Assembly: GCA_021731385.1 (NCBI GenBank)
Contig: JAKFXM010000080.1
Location: forward strand, 1-6,871
Source of the DNA: Methanobacteriota archaeon
GTDB taxonomy: Archaea > Altiarchaeota > Altiarchaeia > IMC4 > QMZM01
Direction: 5' to 3'
DNA length: 6,871 nt
Shown: positions 1 to 6,871 of the stretch, in pieces
How the letters are laid out: every line of letters begins with the position of its first letter
How positions within the stretch are numbered: the first letter of the stretch is position 1
Position numbers and translations under genes: made by a program
Notes under the pieces: generated by a model
Seen by the model: only the letters and a program-made list of their open reading frames with translations
The model's database searches: none
What the model was told of the DNA's origin: nothing

Positions 1-3000
1 AGCAGAATTCTGATATTTTCTGGACTTACATCAATGCCTAATTTTTCAAGATAGAATCCAAGTTTTGCAATATAATTGCTAAGAATTTCGTCTTTTTCTC
101 TTTCAGGAACATAGGTACGAATACTGTTGAATAGCAGAGGAGCCTTATCACGGATTCCTGACAGGGATTTTTCCTTTAATTTTGAGATTTCAATTCCCAG
201 ATTCTTTATTATCTCACTTTCTAATATCTTGTCAAAAAGAAGCCTGATACTCTCTGTATTTATACCCAATTCCAGTAGGGTGTCATATTCTTGTGGTGTT
301 AGGGTTTTCTTTAGAACTTCCTCATAAGGCTTGGCATGTGGTTTTCTTGAATATTCTTCCTCCCAGTATTCTATTCGCCATGTCTTGTGTTCGTCATATA
401 GACGAATTACTTTCTCAGTATAAGCTTCTCCAAAAATATCCCTAAGTGTGTCTATTACAGATTTATTTATAATGTTTAAACCTTCCAGTTCCGTTATAAT
501 CCTCCCCATCCCCCCATACTTATTTTTAGCACTTACTTTCCACCATATATCCTCCCTTAGTATATCATCAAATAGGGTTCTAATATCCTCTGTGTTTATC
601 CCAGATTTCAACAGATTATTGTATACCCCCGATGTCAGAGCCCCTTTTAGAACATTCTCATAAGGTGTAGAATAAGGTTTCCCTTCAATTTCTCCATTGT
701 ATTGTCCTATCTGCCACCTCTTGTATTCTCTATATAACTGGAGAATTTTTTCAGCATATCCGTCTTTAAAAGTGTTCCTAAGGGCATTTATTACGGATTT
801 ATTTGTAGTATTTAGACTTTCTGAGTCGGCTATAACCCCCTCTATCCCTTTGTAAGTCCTTGAAGAGTTATCATTGATAAATTTCTCGATTGATGGAATT
901 TTATCTCTTGGATAATCCAGTTCTATGGCCTTTCGGATATACGGAATTGCACCCATTGCATCCTTTAGATGTTCGGTTTGCAGCTCGCTATCTGCGATAT
1001 TAACATAAATTTCCGCAGCTTTATCTTTTTGGCCGTTTTTCTCATAGAGACTGGCTAATAACTCTCTGCTCTTGTTTAGTTCTACATAATTTACCCTTTC
1101 CATCCCTTGCAGCAATTCAATTGACTTCACGCATGAAGAAATAGCACTGTTTACATCCCCCATGCAATTATAACACTCACTGATATCCCTTACATATATG
1201 GCTTTTAGCAGGTCATCGGGTTTTTCTATATCCAACAGTTTGTTGTAGATCTCTAACGCGGATTTGTACATAAGCCCCGATTCTTCAGTTTCATCCATCC
1301 CAGAATAGAGGAATCCCATTTCAGTGTACCATTCACCAGCCTTTTTTAGTGATTCAATCCCTTTTGAAATGAGTCCTATGGAAATAAGATTTTCAGCTGC
1401 TTTTGCATATCTGCTAAGAGTGTCTTTCACTGCATTTTCCGGGATTTCCCATATTCGCATACTCAGGAGGTCATTTATTCTATTTTCACTGTTATTTATG
1501 ATTTCTATACTCTCTTTTTCCGTCCTGACATCCTTCTCGAATCTCTCATAAAGCTCGTCAATGCTCTTAACACGAGACATTACATCAAAGAATCTGTTTT
1601 TGTATACCTCATTGATGTATCTTGCTACAGGAATTAACTTTGCCTTAATTAATTCCAGATATTTCCCACGGTCTTCCTCAGCTAAGATACTTAGATATAT
1701 GTTCAGCTTACCATTCTCAATTTCAACATTCAGGTCCTTTATTTTTCCGTCATTGGTTTTCAGTATCGCTTTTTTGTTATCCTTGTCAACAGTTATTTCG
1801 ACCCAGTTTTCGCCCCCGGAGATATGTATTGTTTTACCGTCCTCTGATTTAATGATTTCTGCATCTTCTGCCCATTTTATTTCAAAATCATCCACGAGGG
1901 ATTCCAGGAGCAACCTGCTGTCGTCTCCAGGGACACTATCCCAGCTGAATAAATATCCTCCCCTAATGTAGCGTTCGATGTAATAAGAGATGAGGTCTTT
2001 TTCTATATCCCCCAACGAGTATCTTCCATCAATGATAAAAGCAGTAGTTTCACTAATAAGGTGACGGTCTACTTCAGGACATTTAATACCTTCGATCTCT
2101 CTAATACTCCTAAAAAGAGCATGGACTATTTCATGAATATTGGTTTCCTTTCCTCCAAGAGCATCGATAAAGTTAATAGAAAACCCCAGGGATTTAATGT
2201 ACATTGATGCGCCACCAATATTTATCTCCCTTAATTTTTTAACAAAGTTATCCCATCTCTCATGAGGAACTGCAATTGTTATAGGATACAGGATAATTCC
2301 GCGCTCACCTACTAATTCTAATCTTTCTATATCCAGATAATACAAACCCATCAGATTCTCAGGTGTAATATCCAAACCCTCTACCCTCAGGATTTTTGCT
2401 AGTTCTATTCTATGCTCTTCATTTGTATTTATATCCTTGATTAATCCCCGTACTTTATTGTATTTCTTCTCCTCATACCTCTTTAGGGCACTATAAACCT
2501 TCAGCATCTCAGGAGCAGGAACATATATCCCAAATTTACCATCCTTGTATTTAGCCATGCCCAGTTCAATATCCTCTTTACCTTCTCTTCTAAGATAACA
2601 CAAGTCGTCTTTAATTTCAAGTGCAGCAATCTCTTTCCCATCATTAAAAATTTTTATTCGTTTATCTCCATCTTGCAGATATTCAGCACCTTCCGTTGAC
2701 TTGGCTAATTCACTATCAATAGTCTGTAGATGCTTCAGCAAAGCTTCCTTCTGCTCATTCTTTGTTGCTATATCCAAAAAGTTAAAAAGATGTCTGCCAA
2801 ACCCATAGAAGAAGCCATAGCCCTCTCTGTCGCCTATTCTTACCACCGGAGCCCACTTTGCACCATGTATTTTTGCATAATCCCTAAGTATTTCTGACGC
2901 TAATTTGTTCAGATTCTCGTCAGGGTCTTCAAGTGCCTTTGCGAATGTCTCTATCGGGGTAATGTTCAGTAATTCAACAGCAATTTCGCGAACAAAATTA

Positions 3001-6000
3001 ATGGAATTTGAATCAGAAATTCCGGAATCTGCAAGGCCTTTTGTTAATTCATATGCTATGTAGGGTATCCTTTCAAGATCACCCAATCTATATAATTCAA
3101 TATTAAATCCATCTCTATCCTTATTTTTTAATTTCTCAAGCGAGTTTCTTACGATGTTTATAGCATCCTCTCTGGTAAATCTCTGCACATCATGCCCCTC
3201 CCAGAATCCGCGCGAGATTATGGAATCCCTGATAGCTCGAAGATAACCCTCCAAGTCCTCTTTCTTATTGTCGCTTAGTTTTTCGCTCTCCTTAGAGAAG
3301 TCTTCTGCAAGTTTCCTGTCATCTTCTGTTAAACCTTCATACGTTTCCTCAAGTATCCCATTTACAATATTCGCTATTCTAACTATGTCCTTTCTTTGAA
3401 TTTCTTGCAAGTATCTAGAAATTTCGGTTCCTTCGAATTCTTTTTGCAGATTATCCAGAATTCTTCTGGTTTCTTCGGGGATGTATTTTTCTTCAATGGG
3501 TTTTGTTTCTTTTAGTTTTTCAACAGGTGCTACTTTCTTACCCAATCTCTCAATCAGTTTCTCAGCATTGTCAACCAGTATCATCAACTGATAGTGGCCG
3601 TATTTATGATTACCTTCCTGCAGATTCTCTAATGCCTTTTCAAAAATTGGCTTTACATCCTTAGCAATTTCCGTCGAATCCAGTCCTTCAGTCAATTTCT
3701 CTCTTATACAAGCCCCTACCTCACAGACCCTACACCATCCGGCGATGCCCAATTTCCTTTCTTCTACATATTTTTCTGCCTTTTCTTTCCAATATTCAGA
3801 AGAATGTTTGGAAGATACCTCCCCAGCGAGGGCTTCCCTCCAATTCCTGAATGCTTCATCAACTTTTTCGGATAATCTGTGGATTTTAATTTTCTTCCTC
3901 TCCGCCGCTGTTTCACGAATCAGTTTTCTTCCCTCAATTAACACCCCGATTATACTAACTAGTCTCCCAGAATTCTCAGACAACAACATCAATCGGTTGT
4001 AATCTTTTTCAAACCCTGCATTTTTTCTCTCATTTGCCGCTATTCGAAGAATTGGCTCTATCTCTCTGGCAATTTCAGTTAGACCCAATCCTTCATTCAA
4101 TTTCTCCTTTATATGGGCTCCTACCCAGTAGAGCCTGATTAACCCTGGATTTTTCGCTTCCTTTTCATAACGTTCTATAACTGCTTTCCAGTATCTGGAT
4201 GATTCGTCACTAAAAAACTTATCCTCCAGGTTTTTGAATATCCCCTCAAATTCCTCTTCCTCAGCCGTTTTAACTTCAGTAACCGGTGCCTTAATCTCAG
4301 TAACTGGCTTTCCAATTTCGCTTCCCCTGCCTTTTTTGATCCTTCCTCCTAGTCTGTCAATAATCTCGCCAAGCGGAAGACCCATATGGAATTCCTCAGT
4401 TTTGCGGGGAGATATAATCTCCAGATATACATCATTCGGGAAATTAGCCTTGGCATATTCCCTTAGGCTTGCTGTAATTTCATCTCCAACTTCCGAGCTC
4501 TTCTTTTTACTTCTGTCAATATCATCCAGAACCCCTCTAATCGTCTTAAGCCGATCTTCTACCTTTTGTCCTTTAAAAGCTTCTCCAATCTTGAACCAAA
4601 TTTCTTTTAATTTCTCTTTCCTTTCGTTGGGTTTCTCTGGCAATTCCTCACCAAGAAGTATTATCCTATCCTCAGCATGTTTTCCTTCCTTTTCCTCTTT
4701 GTATGCCTCAGGATGCAGGTCATAGAAGGTGATTGCCGGTGCATTCTCCTCATAGAGTTCTCTGTAAACCCTTGAAATCTTATCAAGAATCTCAGTTATG
4801 TTTTTAGCAGGATCTGCCTCATAAGATGGTATATGCCTGATTGTATGCCCATAGGCAATACTACAGAGACAATCGTAGATAGAAACAAGCAAAGCCAATT
4901 GCTGATCTGGATTCAGGCCTCTTATAAGAATTCCGGGCTTGAAATAGAATTCTTTGAATATTTCTTTTCTAATTTCCTTGCGGTGCAGTGGTATTGCAAG
5001 AAGCAATATCTTACATGAATCAACCTTATTCCACCCCAAGAGGTCAGATAGAATTTCATCGGTTCTTGAGTAGAATTCAATTACTATGTCCTCTGTGTTT
5101 TTTCTGAGTTCAATGTCTGTAATGTCTTTAAGACTTCTATCAAGACTTAAAATTGTCATTGAAGATTCTTCTATTGCCTTTATCTTTGCTTTATTCTCCA
5201 AACCCATTAATCTGCCTAGAATTTCATTAATTACTCCTTCTTTGTCAGTCCTGAGTCTGGATATTGGAAATCCTGCAATTGCACCTTCTTCAGCTTTAAA
5301 ATAAGATTCTAATTTTTCAAGAGATTCAGGTTCAAGTTTTTTCAGAATACTTCCTATCTGGTCATTCTCTGCAAGTTCTATCTCATCTCTTGTCAATTCA
5401 CCCCACAGGAAATCAGTTGTGAAATTCTGGGGTTTTTCAGGTGATTTTCCATAAGCCCTGAATGTTCTTATCCCGTATTCATTTACATCAGGAACTAGCA
5501 GAAATTCATCCTGTAATTCAATAAAGACCTCAGCAACAGCGTCTCTTATAAACCCATATTCCTTTTCTTCAAATTCATTCCTTCTATCGTTGTAGGTACC
5601 TGACCTGTGCCTAAGGGTATAGTTATCAGATATCCCCTCAGGTGTTATTCCTATATCCCCGGATTCTGCTATTATCCTTCGTATGGGATCTTTTATCTCT
5701 ACTAAATACTTCTTATGTTCATACTCAACAGCAGACTTTGCTAAATTATATTGAAGATCATCATCTTCAACAGGGATTAGGACATCCTCCAAAGATCTTA
5801 CAGAGTCGAATTTTCTGCCTTTATATTCTTCAATAATCTTCTCGTACGATTTCTTGCTGATGTATATCCTATCTACATATTCTGTAGGTATTTCCCTGCT
5901 AATGAGGTTTCTGGCAGGTTCTATCTTCATATCGTCTGTTAGTTTTCCTATATCCTCGTTAAATACAATCAAGGCACCGTCAAAACCAGCAAATCCTACA

Positions 6001-6871
6001 GCATAGTTGATACTATTTGATGTCGGTATTGTACCTGCCCTTGCAGCAAATGGCATATCAGGAGCGCGCGTGGAAGGAAGCATCTTTCCTTCCTTTAGAT
6101 AAGAGCGAATGGCATTAACATCAACACCACGATAAACCCTGTTCAAGAATGGATTCTGATATATCCCTAATCTATCATCCTCTAACCACAGATATGGATG
6201 CAGTTGCCTTCTTACAAATGAAGACCTGTAATTTCTGCCTATAAATTCTCTTGCAACATCCCATTCCCCCCTTTTTTTCTCTTTAATTATCCTCTCTGGG
6301 GCCAACCCCAATGTTGCAATATCTGCTATTGATTTTGTAGGAAGCGCATCAGTAAGCCTCTTTCTTATCAGGGAATTCATCATCTCCTGCACAACATCAG
6401 GCTCAATACCCGGCTTTGCAGATATTAGACCTAAATTCTCAGATATTCTCTTGGCATGATCTTTCGGAATATTCTTGGATATTTTGTCAAACCTGCCCTT
6501 TTTATATCCCTCATGGATTCTTGATGATAATCCATCAATTCTTGTCTTGTCCCATATCCTAATACCGAATGCTATACCATCTCTTTCCAGCGAAATTCCC
6601 TGAAGAATTAGACCATTCCAGTCAAGCCTCTCCGCTTCTCTTGACAAGGATAGCAAGTCTCTCTTATTAAGAACAGCCATAAGGTCCCTGTTCCTGTTAA
6701 AAATTCTCATCAACAATGCAAAGCCTCTTGTTGAGTATATAAACGCATCACTAACCTCAGCTTCACTACGAATACTCTTAACATCCTTGACTAATTTTGC
6801 AAATTCAGGTATTTGCTTTATCTCCTTTAGGGCATCATTGAATCCTGTTATATTTTTGTCAAATACTATTG
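1..6871 (-). CDS. Internal fragment of a giant multidomain protein (ART-like, zincin-like, TPR and tandem repeats)
   Basis: One minus-strand frame is open across the whole window: complete codons run from 6869 to 3 with no stop, giving 2,289 residues (roughly 260 kDa). Both ends lie outside the window. The translation reads as an ordinary soluble protein throughout: charged, mostly helical, rich in K, E, I and L, with only about 11 cysteines and no convincing transmembrane segment. Recognisable parts, N- to C-terminal, are an ART-like domain (residues 214-354), two helical repeats (890-1110), a HEIVH metallopeptidase-like domain (1520-1666), a TPR-like region (1820-1984) and two 112-residue tandem repeats (2006 onward). 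P/E/K-rich linkers separate some modules. Arginine is mostly AGA/AGG and ATA isoleucine is frequent across the frame, so nothing suggests a recent fusion. I do not recognise the full-length protein. An effector, toxin or surface role is inferred from domain content only. The open frame is near certain; the function is open. Confidence 0.95.
3..221 (-). other. Continuation at the left edge, possibly the end of a third family 2 repeat (residues 2217-2289)
   Basis: After copy 2 the protein continues as helix (ESEIIKNLGIEISKLKEK), then reaches ILSNYIAKLGFYLEKLGIDV and ends at the window edge with SPENIRILL. The closing LGIDVSPENIRILL resembles the LGINTESIRLLF ending of the two preceding units. 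The match is short and the rest of the unit is not clearly conserved. The frame remains open at position 1, so the protein extends further. Confidence 0.4.
222..518 (-). repeat. Tandem repeat family 2, copy 2 (residues 2118-2216)
   Basis: This copy begins with YGGMGRIITELEGLN and has its 82-residue core at 222-467 (residues 2135-2216): NKSVIDTLRDIF, YTEKVIRLYDEHK, KPHAKPYEEVLKKTLT and LGINTESIRLLFDKIL. The gapless match to copy 1 shows an in-frame duplication of a 336-base unit. A few bases around the NKSVI codons are also conserved at the DNA level (near 453-467 and 789-803), but most codons have diverged, so the duplication is not recent. Confidence 0.85.
519..854 (-). repeat. Tandem repeat family 2, copy 1 (112 residues, residues 2006-2117)
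   Basis: This unit is exactly 336 bases long and abuts the next copy. Its best-conserved core (558-803, residues 2023-2104) aligns without gaps over 82 residues to the core of copy 2, with about 43 identities (52%). Conserved landmarks are NKSVI near the start, FxxxYxEK, KPxxxPYExVLK, LT, and SGINTEDIRTLFDDIL at the end. A less conserved lead-in, YKGIEGVIADSESLN, also matches the lead-in of copy 2. It is predicted helical. No known family was recognised; an adhesive or scaffold repeat is the likely class. Confidence 0.85.
918..1412 (-). other. TPR-like helical solenoid (residues 1820-1984)
   Basis: At least two helical hairpins have the small/large residue pattern of tetratricopeptide repeats: one centred on ISECYNCMGDVNSAISSCVK (roughly 1110-1206) and one on LLASLYEKNGQKDKAAEIY (roughly 990-1100). 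An earlier stretch, from AKAAENLISIG to YKSALEIYNKLLDIE, is a weaker candidate with two more hairpins. The final helix is AIPYIRKAIEL. TPR units usually bind peptides or partner proteins, so this part probably mediates an interaction. It lies between the protease-like module and the 112-residue tandem repeats. Confidence 0.6.
1413..1871 (-). other. Beta-rich segment and coiled helix after the metallopeptidase domain (residues 1667-1819)
   Basis: From 1847 to 1689 (residues 1675-1727) the protein is predicted to form a small beta-sheet unit, with pieces DGKTIHISG, ENWVEITVDKD, KKAILKTNDGK and ENGKLNIYLS. It then becomes a long charged helix that includes ELYERFEKDVRTEKESIEII, probably coiled. 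The beta unit directly follows the protease-like core and could be an accessory domain of it. It shows weak similarity to the segment at 2517-2678. No function can be assigned. Confidence 0.45.
1872..2312 (-). other. Probable zinc metallopeptidase (gluzincin-like) domain, residues 1520-1666
   Basis: The sequence NIHEIVHALF contains a perfect HExxH motif: H1579 (2133-2135), E1580 and H1583 (2121-2123). After 23 intervening residues comes ISETTAFIID, with E1607 (2049-2051) in an ExxA setting, the usual place for the third zinc ligand of gluzincins. The motif helix is preceded by beta-like strands (GIILYPITIAVP and SMYIKSLGFSINFI), as in the zincin fold where an edge strand precedes the active-site helix. 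The helix DSRLLLESLVDDFEIKW closes the segment. In this fold the two histidines and distal glutamate bind Zn2+, and the HExxH glutamate activates water for peptide hydrolysis. The substrate is unknown; self-processing or cleavage of a target protein are both possible. HExxH can occur by chance, but the flanking hydrophobic pattern and the downstream ExxA make that unlikely. Confidence 0.65.
2313..3461 (-). other. Helical region with a HEAT-like segment and a small beta segment (residues 1137-1519)
   Basis: The first part is strongly helical and charged. Near residues 1310-1334 the sequence ALEDPDENLNKLASEIL resembles a single HEAT-type helical hairpin (ALxDPDxxxxxxAxxxL). A glycine- and aromatic-rich segment, EGYGFFYGFGRHLFNF, follows. 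At 2517-2678 (residues 1398-1451) there is a beta-rich stretch with DGDKRIKIF, NDGKEIAALEI and DGKFGIYVP, weakly similar to the segment at 1689-1847. No enzymatic motif was found. The position directly before the metallopeptidase-like domain would fit a propeptide or substrate-positioning domain, but that is speculation. Confidence 0.45.
3462..3539 (-). other. Second P/E/K-rich linker (residues 1111-1136)
   Basis: The protein reads KKVAPVEKLKETKPIEEK and then YIPEETRR, rich in lysine, glutamate and proline and without hydrophobic periodicity. It resembles the earlier linker at 4251-4343 and marks the boundary between the repeat pair and the next helical region. A flexible linker is the simplest reading; a protease-sensitive hinge is possible but unsupported. 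Confidence 0.55.
3540..3803 (-). repeat. Helical repeat family 1, copy 2 (residues 1023-1110)
   Basis: This is the second copy, 88 residues, and needs a two-residue insertion relative to copy 1. It keeps SSEYWK, VGACIREKLTEGL, STEIA, KPIF and LMIL at the matching places. Unlike copy 1 it carries three close cysteines, C1046, C1049 and C1054, in GWCRVCEVGAC. The corresponding stretch of copy 1 has none. The copy is followed directly by a P/E/K-rich linker. Divergence between the copies shows that the duplication is old. Confidence 0.75.
3945..4202 (-). repeat. Helical repeat family 1, copy 1 (residues 890-975)
   Basis: This 86-residue segment is the first of two divergent tandem copies; the copies start 399 bases (133 residues) apart. 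Shared positions are SSxYWK at the start, then VGAxIxEKLxEGL, then TEIA, a PI motif, LMxL and a closing G. It is predicted to be all helical. The similarity may extend about 18 residues upstream, into the helix beginning FEGIFKNLED. The family is not recognised. The likely role is a structural or binding scaffold, inferred from the helical repeat character only. Confidence 0.75.
4251..4343 (-). other. Charged interdomain linker with a short internal repeat
   Basis: After a Gly/Lys-rich stretch (RIKKGRGSEIGK) the protein contains two near-identical heptads, KPVTEIK and APVTEVK, then an acidic run, AEEEEFE. At the DNA level the two 18-base copies lie at 4290-4307 and 4269-4286, match at 14 of 18 bases and have a 21-base period. 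Low complexity of this P/T/E/K type is usual for flexible linkers between folded modules. It separates the uncharacterised N-terminal half from the helical repeats that follow. Confidence 0.65.
4344..5807 (-). other. Unrecognised region between the ART-like domain and the first linker (residues 355-842)
   Basis: This stretch of about 488 residues alternates predicted helices with short strands. Visible landmarks are an acidic turn, VEDDDLQ (around residue 369), a charged stretch, RHRSGTYNDRR, followed by EFEEKEYGFI, and a cysteine-containing hydrophobic helix, LALLVSIYDCLCSIAYGH. Several histidines follow that helix (GHTIRHIP). No known catalytic signature could be identified. The region could hold one or two unrecognised globular domains; a structure prediction would be needed to place their boundaries. 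It is translated in the same frame as its neighbours, with no sign of decay. Confidence 0.55.
5808..6230 (-). other. Probable ADP-ribosyltransferase-like (ART) domain, residues 214-354
   Basis: Three spaced motifs match the R-S-E layout of ADP-ribosyltransferase folds. First is VYRGV, with R247 (codon 6129-6131), followed by a helix and a KEGKML turn typical after the first strand. Second is IPTSNSINYAVGFAG (residues 281-295; T283, S284, S286), which resembles the Ser-Thr-Ser strand and its following helix, and leads into the strand GALIVF. Third is SREIPTEYVDRIYIS (residues 324-338), where E326 would be the catalytic glutamate; the ip..yv..iyi ending is usual for the last strand of this fold. 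Known family members bind NAD+ and transfer ADP-ribose to protein, nucleic acid or small molecules; many are toxins or effectors. The classical ExE motif would read S-x-E here, so the acceptor is uncertain. Alternatives are an inactive ART fold or the related RNA 2'-phosphotransferase fold. The assignment is by motif reading only. Confidence 0.5.
6231..6869 (-). other. Unrecognised helical region before the ART-like domain (residues 1-213)
   Basis: This is the first part of the giant protein visible at the right edge. It is mainly amphipathic helix with one short beta-like stretch, ISLERDGIAFGIRIWD, near residues 92-107. No catalytic motif is evident. The first in-frame ATG is residue 54, inside the motif ALLMRIF. 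It is not a credible start: coding-like sequence continues upstream to the window edge and no ribosome binding site stands before it. The region may be a spacer or a helical domain leading into the ART-like module. No family could be assigned. Confidence 0.6.

Noticed and set aside
127..663. Two plus-strand open frames (127-327 and 448-663) with similar translations
   Set aside because: Their resemblance to each other is a by-product of the tandem repeat encoded on the minus strand; they are antisense shadows of repeat copies 2 and 1.
222..854. CRISPR array or mobile-element repeats as the explanation for the repeats
   Set aside because: The period is 336 bases, the copies are diverged at the DNA level and conserved in protein, and they stay in frame; these are coding duplications.
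1561..1971. Plus-strand open frame of 136 codons
   Set aside because: Antisense to the metallopeptidase-flanking part of the giant gene, with Ser/Phe/Leu-rich composition and no recognisable motif. The minus-strand frame here carries clear protein signals.
3936..3960. Hydrophobic stretch LVSIIGVLI as a membrane segment
   Set aside because: Only about nine residues long and flanked by charged residues within a repeat helix; too short to cross a membrane.
4234..4725. Plus-strand open frame of 163 codons starting with ATG
   Set aside because: It lies opposite the giant minus-strand gene, and its translation is serine- and leucine-rich low-complexity sequence, as expected from the complement of K/E-rich helical codons. 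No ribosome binding site or known domain.
6708..6710. In-frame ATG at residue 54 as a possible start of the protein
   Set aside because: The frame stays open and coding-like upstream to the window edge, and no Shine-Dalgarno-like sequence stands before this codon.

Overview
The window is filled by a single minus-strand reading frame. It enters at the right edge and leaves at the left edge without a stop, giving 2,289 complete in-frame codons (positions 6869 down to 3). Neither the start nor the stop codon is in view, so this is an internal slice of a very large gene. There is no intergenic DNA, promoter, terminator, RNA gene, CRISPR array or insertion sequence. Residue numbers below count from the first complete codon at the right edge (6869-6867 = residue 1).

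The organism cannot be named. The DNA is moderately AT-rich. Arginine is encoded mostly by AGA/AGG, and ATA is a common isoleucine codon. That usage is typical of many archaea (including DPANN-type and Altiarchaeota-like lineages) and of some uncultivated bacteria such as Omnitrophota. Giant single-frame genes are known from several such lineages. This placement is an inference.

Reading from the protein's N-terminal side (right edge) to its C-terminal side (left edge), the layout is: an unrecognised mostly helical region (residues 1-213); a probable ADP-ribosyltransferase-like (ART-like) domain (214-354); a long unrecognised region (355-842); a charged linker (843-873); two divergent tandem helical repeats with a 133-residue period (890-975 and 1023-1110); a second linker (1111-1136); a helical region with a HEAT-like segment and a small beta-rich segment (1137-1519); a probable zinc metallopeptidase domain with HEIVH and a downstream ExxA glutamate (1520-1666); a second small beta-rich segment (1675-1727); a TPR-like helical solenoid (1820-1984); and at least two tandem copies of a 112-residue repeat (from residue 2006), possibly running on past the left edge.

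The notable point is the architecture: one giant polypeptide that seems to combine an ART-like module, a zincin protease-like module, and several families of helical repeats joined by P/E/K-rich linkers. Large effectors, toxins and surface proteins that act on other cells are built this way, and an embedded protease could also process the polypeptide itself. The protein's actual role cannot be read from this window.
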